Source of the DNA: Marinospirillum sp.
GTDB lineage: Bacteria > Pseudomonadota > Gammaproteobacteria > Pseudomonadales > Halomonadaceae
Assembly: GCA_007116865.1 (NCBI GenBank)
Contig: SKHR01000169.1
Span: forward strand, 1 to 5,806
DNA length: 5,806 nucleotides
Direction of reading: 5' to 3'
This document shows, piece by piece, positions 1 to 5,155 of this stretch. The stretch's first letter is position 1. Every line of letters starts with the position of its first letter. The notes beneath the pieces were generated by a model that searched no databases, was not told the DNA's origin, and saw nothing but the letters and a program-made list of their open reading frames with translations. The position numbers were made by a program, and so were the translations under genes.

Positions 1-1530
1 CCGGTTTTGGGCTGTGTTCCCTGGAGCTTAGATCTGATTGCAACGCGTGCCAGTGATTTAGCACGCCACCTGAAGGCTGAAATCATTCATGAGGGTGAGC
101 TGCATAGTCGCCGTATTCGCAGTGTGACCTTCTGTGGGCGCTCAGTGCCGAACATGGTTGAGCATTTCGCACCGGGTGCATTACTGGTCACTTCAGCAGA
201 TCGTCCTGATGTGATTGTTGCCGCCTGTCTGGCTGCGATGAATGGTGTTGAAATCGCTGCGTTATTGCTGACTGGTGGCTTTGAATTCCCCGCCTCTTTA
301 CGCAGTCTCTGTGATCGCGCATTCAACACCGGGCTGCCCGTCATCGGCACCCAAAGCAACACCTGGCAAACCTCACTGAACCTACAAAGCTTCAATCTTG
401 AGGTGCCGCCAGATGACAAGGATCGAATCGAGTTTGTTTCCGAACACATTGCCCGCCATATTGATCATCGTTGGATCGAGTCGCTAGCGCGACAAACCCC
501 ACGCAGCCGCCGCATGAGCCCGCCCGCTTTCCGCTACCAGTTGACTCATCAGGCACGCAAAGCAGGCAAAAGAATTGTGCTGCCAGAAGGCAACGAGCCA
601 CGCACTATTAAAGCCGCTGCCATCTGTGCTGAACGCCAGATCGCGCATTGTGTGCTGCTGGGCAATCCAGAAGAAATTCAGGGTATTGCCGAGCGCCAAG
701 GCGTCAAACTCACCAACGGTGTGACAATCATTGATCCAGAAAAAGTCAGAGATCAATATGTTGAGCGCCTGGTCGAGCTACGCCAAAGCAAAGGCATCAC
801 AACCTTAGCCGCTCGAGATCAGCTACAAGACAATGTGGTTCTTGGCACCCTGATGCTGGAAAAGGATGAGGTGGATGGCCTGGTTTCCGGTGCTATCAAC
901 ACCACGGCCAACACCCTGAGGCCACCGCTGCAATTGATTCGCACGGCACCGGGCAGCTCACTGGTTTCTTCCGTATTTTTCATGCTGCTGCCAGATCAAG
1001 TGCTGGTTTATGGCGACTGCGCGATCAACCCCGACCCCAATGCCGAAGAACTCGCTGACATTGCGATTCAATCCGCTGACTCGGCACGTGCCTTTGGCAT
1101 TGAACCCAGAGTCGCCATGATCTCCTACTCAACCGGCTCATCCGGAACCGGCGTGGATGTGGACAAGGTGCGTGAAGCCACGCGTATTGCTCAGGAGAAA
1201 CGCCCAGACCTGATCATTGATGGGCCCCTGCAATATGATGCGGCCATCATGGAAAATGTGGCTCGCTCCAAAGCGCCAGACTCCCCCGTTGCGGGCAAGG
1301 CCACCGTGTTTGTGTTCCCGGATCTGAATACCGGCAATACCACCTACAAAGCGGTACAGCGCTCTGCTGAGCTTGTCTCTATCGGCCCAATGCTGCAAGG
1401 TATGCGCAAACCCGTCAATGACCTGTCCCGTGGGGCACTGGTCGATGATATTGTTTACACCATCGCCTTGACTGCAATCCAGGCTCGCCAAGCTGAAGAG
1501 CGCCTTGCCCAGGCACCTGAAACCGCCTGA
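1..1530 (+). CDS. pta: Phosphate acetyltransferase, C-terminal part (5' end outside window)
   Basis: Pta interconverts acetyl-CoA plus phosphate with acetyl-phosphate plus CoA in the cytoplasm, working with acetate kinase. The frame is open from base 1 and the TTG at position 7 is not a credible start, so about 200 N-terminal residues (the P-loop-like domain of the ~700-residue long-form Pta) lie upstream of the window. Counting from codon 1, a DRTGG domain spans roughly residues 15-125 (LLLTGG, then TNTWQTSLNLQSFN-like text) and the PTA_PTB catalytic domain roughly 170-495. Visible catalytic-domain motifs are PEGNEPRT (195-202), the GDCAINPDPN block (338-347) and YSTGSSG (376-382), the last being the active-site loop of the family. 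The C-terminal half closely follows the E. coli enzyme as I remember it. It ends at TGA 1528-1530, followed by a hairpin terminator. The gene looks intact within the window. ackA would be the expected upstream partner but is not visible. Confidence 0.97.
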   Translation, partial: PVLGCVPWSLDLIATRASDLARHLKAEIIHEGELHSRRIRSVTFCGRSVPNMVEHFAPGALLVTSADRPDVIVAACLAAMNGVEIAALLLTGGFEFPASLRSLCDRAFNTGLPVIGTQSNTWQTSLNLQSFNLEVPPDDKDRIEFVSEHIARHIDHRWIESLARQTPRSRRMSPPAFRYQLTHQARKAGKRIVLPEGNEPRTIKAAAICAERQIAHCVLLGNPEEIQGIAERQGVKLTNGVTIIDPEKVRDQYVERLVELRQSKGITTLAARDQLQDNVVLGTLMLEKDEVDGLVSGAINTTANTLRPPLQLIRTAPGSSLVSSVFFMLLPDQVLVYGDCAINPDPNAEELADIAIQSADSARAFGIEPRVAMISYSTGSSGTGVDVDKVREATRIAQEKRPDLIIDGPLQYDAAIMENVARSKAPDSPVAGKATVFVFPDLNTGNTTYKAVQRSAELVSIGPMLQGMRKPVNDLSRGALVDDIVYTIALTAIQARQAEERLAQAPETA

Positions 1531-1554
1531 ACCTGAAATCACTTTCTCTTAACG

Positions 1555-1584
1555 CAACAAACCCGCCAAATGGCGGGTTTGTTG
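1555..1584. terminator. Bidirectional intrinsic terminator between convergent genes
   Basis: A perfect inverted repeat has arms CAACAAACCCGCC (1555-1567) and GGCGGGTTTGTTG (1572-1584) around an AAAT loop. The GC-rich core is flanked by A-rich sequence on the left and T-rich sequence on the right, so on each strand the hairpin runs into a U-rich stretch, though with interspersed G rather than a pure U run. It starts 24 bases after the pta stop and lies 24 bases beyond the stop of the convergent peroxidase gene, so it can serve both. Confidence 0.85.
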
Positions 1585-1608
1585 TTGTGCAGCTTCAACC
1601 TGAGTTGC

Positions 1609-2652
1609 TTAGGGCAGCGCAGGTGGAACAATCTGCGGCATTTCACCAGTCAGCGAGTGCAGGAAGGCAACGATATCCGCATTGGTACGGCTATCAAACT
1701 CGCGACCCAGCATTTCACGTCCCATGATCTGAACGGCTTCACTCAAAGTCTCAGTGCCACCGTTGTTGAAGTAGGGATAGGTGACCGCCACATTACGCAG
1801 TGTGGGGGTTTTGAAACGGAAACGATCAGCTTCGTCACCAGTCACCAGGAAACGACCTACGTCAGTAGAACCGGGAACCTGAATGGCGTGGAAGTTGCTG
1901 TCAGTCAAGGCTGGGCCAGTGTGACAAGCAGTACAGCCGTTATCAACAAAGGCAGCCATGCCGCGCTTCTGCGAATCGGTCAACGCATCTAAATCACCCG
2001 CCAAATAACGATCGAAAGGTGAGTTAGGCGTGTTCAAAGTGCGCTGGAAGTTTGCCAGGGCTTTAGCCACCCGCTCTGGCGTGATCTCTGGCGTACCATA
2101 GGCCGCTTCAAAAACACGCTTGTAGGCATCAAACTCTTCCAGACGTGCGATGGCTTCGTCCAGCGGCATGTTCATTTCAATGTCCGCTTCGATTGGACCC
2201 AAAGCCTGACCTTCCAGATCGGGTTCACGACCATCCCAGAACTGAGCGGTAAAGAAGCCTGAGTTCAGAACAGTTGGGGTATTACGGTCACCCACCTGAC
2301 CATCGTGACCCGTTGCACGAGGAATCCGGTCAGACCAGCCCAGCGCAGGGTTGTGACAGGTTGCACAGCTGATCACGCCGCTGGCAGAAATACGTGGTTC
2401 AAAAAACAGCATTTTACCCAGATCAACCTGTTCAGGGCTCATTGGGTTATGGCTAGGAATAGGTGGCAGGGTCGGCAGGGCCTCGAAAAATCCCGAATAA
2501 CGCACAAAGTAACCATCGTCATAAACGCCGTCTACTTTGGTGTACTCAGAACGTTCGCTGGTACCCGTCATACCACAACCGGCAGTGATCGCTAGTAGAC
2601 CAACCGCACCAAAAACCGGCAGGGTTTTGGTCAGGTGAGTTTTCCAGTTCAT
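1609..2652 (-). CDS. Di-heme cytochrome c peroxidase, predicted lipoprotein
   Basis: Predicted to reduce hydrogen peroxide to water in the cell envelope with electrons from small c-type cytochromes or cupredoxins. The protein has 347 residues, close to the family norm. The start is the ATG at 2652, which has GAGGAG 6 bases upstream; an in-frame TTG six codons earlier would overlap that ribosome site. A signal peptide ends in ITAGC, making Cys26 the likely lipidated residue; the next residue is Gly, not Asp, which suggests outer-membrane sorting. Two CXXCH heme sites are present: CATCH at 96-100 and CTACH at 240-244. Using the spacing of the Pseudomonas enzyme, I infer His116 as distal ligand of the N-terminal heme, Trp139 (FWDGR) as inter-heme Trp, Gln149 and Glu159 (EMNM) as peroxide-site residues, and Met310 (IMGRE) as sixth ligand of the C-terminal heme. 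Met there and Glu159 favour a true peroxidase over a MauG-type oxidase. The usual YPYFHDG motif reads YPYFNNG (292-298). It has a separate leader from rmuC. Confidence 0.93.
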   Translation of the reverse strand: MNWKTHLTKTLPVFGAVGLLAITAGCGMTGTSERSEYTKVDGVYDDGYFVRYSGFFEALPTLPPIPSHNPMSPEQVDLGKMLFFEPRISASGVISCATCHNPALGWSDRIPRATGHDGQVGDRNTPTVLNSGFFTAQFWDGREPDLEGQALGPIEADIEMNMPLDEAIARLEEFDAYKRVFEAAYGTPEITPERVAKALANFQRTLNTPNSPFDRYLAGDLDALTDSQKRGMAAFVDNGCTACHTGPALTDSNFHAIQVPGSTDVGRFLVTGDEADRFRFKTPTLRNVAVTYPYFNNGGTETLSEAVQIMGREMLGREFDSRTNADIVAFLHSLTGEMPQIVPPALP

Positions 2653-2658
2653 AGGTGT

Positions 2659-2664
2659 CTCCTC
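2659..2664 (-). promoter_or_regulatory. Ribosome binding site of the peroxidase gene
   Basis: GAGGAG on the minus strand lies 6 bases before the ATG at 2652. It decides the start, because the longer in-frame TTG start at 2670 would place this site inside the coding region and has no comparable site of its own. Confidence 0.85.
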
Positions 2665-2717
2665 AGACAATGTTCTAGGTTAGCTTATAAGCCTTTGGCT
2701 CAATTCACTTTCCCTTT

Positions 2718-2736
2718 AAGAGTAGAGATTACTCTT
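2718..2736. repeat. Perfect 7-bp inverted repeat at predicted peroxidase transcription start
   Basis: Arms AAGAGTA (2718-2724) and TACTCTT (2730-2736) are perfect inverted copies around a 5-base spacer. The dyad begins about where transcription from the TATACT box would start. It could be a repressor operator or a 5' stem-loop in the leader RNA. I do not recognise it as the site of a known regulator. Confidence 0.5.
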
Positions 2737-2742
2737 CGACTC

Positions 2743-2773
2743 AGTATAGCGTTATTTATCGACTAAAGAACAA
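2743..2773 (-). promoter_or_regulatory. Candidate sigma70-type promoter for the peroxidase gene
   Basis: On the minus strand, TATACT (2748-2743) matches the -10 consensus at 5 of 6 bases. A weak -35, TTGTTC (2773-2768), matches 3 of 6 with a long 19-base spacer. Transcription would start near 2736, giving a leader of about 84 bases. The weak -35 and long spacing suggest either low basal activity or dependence on an activator. This is a motif reading only. Confidence 0.4.
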
Positions 2774-2806
2774 AGTTCAGAGCTACAAATTGTTACTCTC
2801 TGGTAG

Positions 2807-2840
2807 CAGATCATGACTAAACACATGTTTTTATGATCTG
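2807..2840. repeat. 8-bp inverted repeat after the rmuC stop; possible transcript-end hairpin
   Basis: CAGATCAT (2807-2814) and ATGATCTG (2833-2840) are perfect inverted copies separated by 18 bases. A smaller AAAC/GTTT pair sits inside, so a stem with an internal loop is possible. It begins 2 bases beyond the rmuC stop codon on the minus strand. There is no T-run after the stem, so it is not a standard intrinsic terminator; RNA 3'-end protection or a weak attenuator are alternatives. Confidence 0.45.
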
Positions 2841-2842
2841 GG

Positions 2843-4267
2843 TCACTCTGTTGAGTCCTGTGCCGATGGCAATTCAAGACGCGCCTTTTCAACCAGCTCG
2901 GCTGGCAGCTCACGTGTCACCGAAACGCCCAGCTCACGGAACTCAGAAGCCTGTTTGATCAGGTTTCCAGGGCCGGTTGAAAGCTGCCCCATCGCTCTGG
3001 AATAGGTCTCTTTCGCTTTATCCAACTGACCACCGACCGCCTGCATGCTTTCCAGGAAAGTGCGTAATTTGTTGTAAAAACGTTCAGCTCTGAGCGCCAG
3101 CTCCTGACTGTGTTTATTTTGATTCTCAAAACGCCACAACTGACTGACGATATTCAGGCTGGTCAGCAGGGTGGTCGGGGTTGCGACCAACACGTTATTT
3201 TCTATTGCTCGCTGATAAATGGCCGGATCTTCTTTCAACGCCAGCACATAAGCCGACTCAATGGGGATGAACATGATGACTGCTTCAGGCGAATTCATGC
3301 CTTCCAGCCGATAATAGGCCCGATCTGAAAGCTCCTGAATTCGTTCCCGGACCGCCTGAGCATGCTCTTTCAGCGCTTGTTTGGCCTGGATTTCATTCTC
3401 GGCACTGGTATAACGGGTATAGGCATTCAATGAGGTTTTAGCATCAATGATCAGGTGTTTGTTTTGCGGCAGATAAACCACGGCATCCGGGCGACGGCGA
3501 CCCTCTTCGCCCTGCAGGCTGACTTCACGGCGATAATCCTCACCTTCACGCAGACCGGTTTGTTCAAGCACCCGCTCTAGAATCATTTCCCCCCAGGTTC
3601 CCTGCTGTTTCACATCTGCTCTTAACGCCTGACTGAGTTGTTCCGCCTGCTCAGTGATTTCCCGATTCAGCTGCTGCAGATGCTTGAGCTCCTGATTGAG
3701 CGCCGTACGCTGTTTGGTTTCCTCCAGATGCAGTGCTTCCACCCGGTTTTTGAACTGTGAAACATCCTCTTGCAACGGCTTGAGCAACTGGGTCAAGCTC
3801 TCGCTATTGAGTTCTTTAAACGCCTTGCCCTTTTGCTCCAGGATTTCTGCGGCCAGCAGCTCGAAGTCTTTTTTCATCTGCTCACGGGCTTCCTGAAGCA
3901 GTTTTAACTGGGCTTCATGGTGGCGCTCACGCTCATTTTGACTGCTCTGCAGGTGAGCGTGTTTTTCACGCCACATTCCTGACTCCGCCTGACTTTCTGC
4001 AAGTTTCTTTTCCAAATGATCACATTGACTGTTCAAGTGCTCTACTTGGGTCATGAACTTTTCTGCATCCAAATCACTTTGATGCAGCATTTTTTCAACG
4101 GCCTGAAAGCGGATTTGCAAGGCTTCGTGATCCTCACTGAGTTTTTTTAACGAGGCCTGAGCGCTTTCAAGGCGAGCCTTATTGGCTCGTCCAGCCATCC
4201 ACACAGTAAATGCGCCCAAGGTCAGGCCGACAGCGCCAGAAGCAAGCATCAACACACTGGGTTCCAT
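2843..4267 (-). CDS. rmuC: DNA recombination protein RmuC family
   Basis: RmuC family proteins limit DNA inversions and rearrangements at repeats; the domain is related to PD-(D/E)XK nucleases, though the biochemical activity is poorly defined. The 474-residue product is of normal length. Residues 5-24 form one hydrophobic segment followed by basic residues (Arg27, Lys30, Arg32), consistent with an inner-membrane anchor and a cytoplasmic body. Residues ~30-220 are Glu/Gln/Lys/Leu-rich with strong coiled-coil character. The RmuC domain covers about 220-440, with WGE (225-227), RPD (259-261) and IDAK (274-277); the Asp and the D-x-K pair fit a nuclease-like core. Start ATG at 4267 is preceded by GAGGAG with 8 bases between. 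It lies 44 bases after the yigZ stop with no terminator between, so it is probably the third gene of that transcript; no LexA-like box is visible upstream. Confidence 0.95.
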   Translation of the reverse strand: MEPSVLMLASGAVGLTLGAFTVWMAGRANKARLESAQASLKKLSEDHEALQIRFQAVEKMLHQSDLDAEKFMTQVEHLNSQCDHLEKKLAESQAESGMWREKHAHLQSSQNERERHHEAQLKLLQEAREQMKKDFELLAAEILEQKGKAFKELNSESLTQLLKPLQEDVSQFKNRVEALHLEETKQRTALNQELKHLQQLNREITEQAEQLSQALRADVKQQGTWGEMILERVLEQTGLREGEDYRREVSLQGEEGRRRPDAVVYLPQNKHLIIDAKTSLNAYTRYTSAENEIQAKQALKEHAQAVRERIQELSDRAYYRLEGMNSPEAVIMFIPIESAYVLALKEDPAIYQRAIENNVLVATPTTLLTSLNIVSQLWRFENQNKHSQELALRAERFYNKLRTFLESMQAVGGQLDKAKETYSRAMGQLSTGPGNLIKQASEFRELGVSVTRELPAELVEKARLELPSAQDSTE

Positions 4268-4311
4268 TTGTTTTTCTCCTCAACAACCATCAATAGATAA
4301 CGGTATAAAAA

Positions 4312-4890
4312 TTAAAGCTCAAGCATTTCACCTCGAGTCAAATCGCTGAGCTTTTCTTTTAGTTCATCAAGCGCCTTGGCATCACCGCCAAGCTTTAAAC
4401 ACACCCCAGAGGCATAGCTGACCTCCAGGCTTAGATTAAGGCTTTCCGCAAGATGCCTGGCTGAAGACTCATGTTCATAGCCAATGACCAGTTGAAGCTT
4501 GCCCCAGGGCTGCAAGGGCACACAATCCACCCCTTTCAGTGGCTCACTGATCGCCTGACTATAGGCACGCACCAAACCACCCGCTCCCAGTTTGATGCCA
4601 CCAAAATAACGCACCACCACCGCCAGCACTTGATCCAGCGCATGATGCTGTAACACATTCAACATTGGGGCGGCTGCCGTGCCGGATGGCTCACCATCAT
4701 CCGACTGGCGCACTTGCTGATCGGTGAGCAGGCAAAAACACACATGCGCCGCGTCTGGATGCTGCTGGCGCAGGCTCTGCACCCGTGCCAGCCCTTCCTG
4801 TTGGCAGGCGACCGGCTCCAACCAGGACAAAAAACGAGATTTTTTAATGATCAGCTCGTGCTGCAACCCGCTATTCAGGGTATAGCGCAC
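4312..4890 (-). CDS. yigZ: YigZ / IMPACT family protein (UPF0029 with DUF1949)
   Basis: A 192-residue member of the widely conserved YigZ/IMPACT family, slightly shorter than E. coli YigZ (~204). Its bacterial role is not established; the eukaryotic homologue IMPACT affects Gcn2 signalling, which does not transfer directly. The N-terminal UPF0029 domain is clear: KKSRF (16-20), HPDAAH (44-49), SDDGEPSGTA (63-72) and VVVRYFGGIKLGAGGLVRAY (91-110). The C-terminal part (~130-192) fits the ferredoxin-like DUF1949 domain. The start is a GTG (4890-4888) directly next to the TAG of the preceding tautomerase gene. An AGGGG ribosome site (4901-4897) lies inside the end of that gene, 6 bases before the GTG, so translation is probably coupled. 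There is no plausible ATG nearby; the first in-frame Met is at residue 76, inside the core domain. Confidence 0.95.
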   Translation of the reverse strand: MRYTLNSGLQHELIIKKSRFLSWLEPVACQQEGLARVQSLRQQHPDAAHVCFCLLTDQQVRQSDDGEPSGTAAAPMLNVLQHHALDQVLAVVVRYFGGIKLGAGGLVRAYSQAISEPLKGVDCVPLQPWGKLQLVIGYEHESSARHLAESLNLSLEVSYASGVCLKLGGDAKALDELKEKLSDLTRGEMLEL

Positions 4891-5094
4891 CTACATCCCC
4901 TTTTGGCGGCGCTGATCCACGGGGATTCCGGCCACGCCCCAGTTTTCCATCTCAACCTCATCAATCACCACCACGGTTGTCGCAGGGTTTTTACCCAGCA
5001 CATCCACCAGAAGCTGGGTCGCTCCTTCAATCAATTGCTGTTTCTGTTCGCGGGTCACGCCTTCGCGCGTGACTTTGATGTTGACGTAAGGCAT
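4891..5094 (-). CDS. 4-oxalocrotonate tautomerase family protein
   Basis: A 67-codon member of the tautomerase superfamily (Pro1 enzymes that act on keto/enol acids, usually as small hexamers). The start is ATG at 5094, because the next codon is Pro, the catalytic residue exposed after Met removal, and GGAG lies 6 bases upstream. A longer in-frame TTG start at 5106 would bury Pro1. After Met removal the protein begins PYVNIKVTREGVTREQK, and the beta-alpha-beta pattern with a WGVAG turn (51-55) fits the family. Compared with the classical XylH enzyme, alignment by eye puts Val12 at the Arg11 position, Val41 at the Arg39 position and Trp51 at Phe50, so the hydroxymuconate-binding arginines are absent and the substrate should not be assumed. 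It ends with TAG immediately before the GTG of yigZ and appears to lead the cluster with yigZ and rmuC. Confidence 0.92.
   Translation of the reverse strand: MPYVNIKVTREGVTREQKQQLIEGATQLLVDVLGKNPATTVVVIDEVEMENWGVAGIPVDQRRQKGM
4897..4901 (-). promoter_or_regulatory. Ribosome binding site for yigZ inside the tautomerase gene
   Basis: AGGGG on the minus strand falls in the last codons of the tautomerase gene, 6 bases before the GTG start at 4890. It supports the GTG start and coupled translation of the two abutting genes. Confidence 0.65.
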
Positions 5095-5109
5095 GCTTTT
5101 CTCCAATTA

Positions 5110-5124
5110 AATCAAAGCTTGATT
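5110..5124. promoter_or_regulatory. Candidate operator: AATCAA-N3-TTGATT dyad in a divergent promoter region
   Basis: A perfect 6-bp inverted repeat with a 3-base spacer (AGC) sits in the 61-bp gap between the divergent tautomerase and hydroxy-acid dehydrogenase genes. Its position would let one regulator affect both. The half-sites point the opposite way to an FNR site (TTGAT-N4-ATCAA). I saw no strong -10/-35 pair in the gap on either strand. Confidence 0.4.
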
Positions 5125-5143
5125 GTCGCATATTTTCAGCGCT

Positions 5144-5147
5144 GGAG
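5144..5147 (+). promoter_or_regulatory. Ribosome binding site of the hydroxy-acid dehydrogenase gene
   Basis: GGAG lies 8 bases before the ATG at 5156 and supports that start; it is the only purine-rich site close upstream. Confidence 0.65.
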
Positions 5148-5155
5148 CCGCCCCT

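Larger units (their letters stand above)
2653..2842. other. 190-bp intergenic region between rmuC and the peroxidase gene
   Basis: This AT-rich gap holds the inverted repeat just after the rmuC stop (2807-2840), the candidate promoter (2743-2773), the 19-base dyad (2718-2736), a 10-base palindrome GCTTATAAGC (2683-2692) in the leader, and the peroxidase ribosome site. No credible coding sequence lies here, and I see no FNR-type TTGAT-N4-ATCAA site. Confidence 0.7.

Noticed and set aside
1..1530. Position 7 TTG as the true start of a short Pta
   Set aside because: The frame is open to base 1, no ribosome site precedes it, and the homologous text extends upstream of this point in long-form Pta proteins.
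1570..1992. 140-residue open frame on the plus strand starting inside the terminator
   Set aside because: It is antisense to the peroxidase gene, begins in the stem-loop and shows no domain.
2683..2692. Palindrome GCTTATAAGC in the peroxidase leader
   Set aside because: A 10-base AT-rich palindrome is short enough to arise by chance and has no spacing relation to a promoter; kept only as a note in the intergenic entry.
2752..2826. Possible 24-residue leader peptide on the minus strand upstream of the peroxidase
   Set aside because: There is no ribosome site before its ATG, the Cys-rich content is not matched to any known leader, and it would lie upstream of the best -10 box.
2653..2842. FNR/Anr-type site upstream of the peroxidase, expected because many such genes are oxygen-regulated
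   Set aside because: I looked for TTGAT-N4-ATCAA on both strands and found no acceptable match.
4268..4311. Independent promoter for rmuC in the 44-bp gap
   Set aside because: The gap is AT-rich, but I could not find a -10 box with a matching -35 at acceptable spacing.
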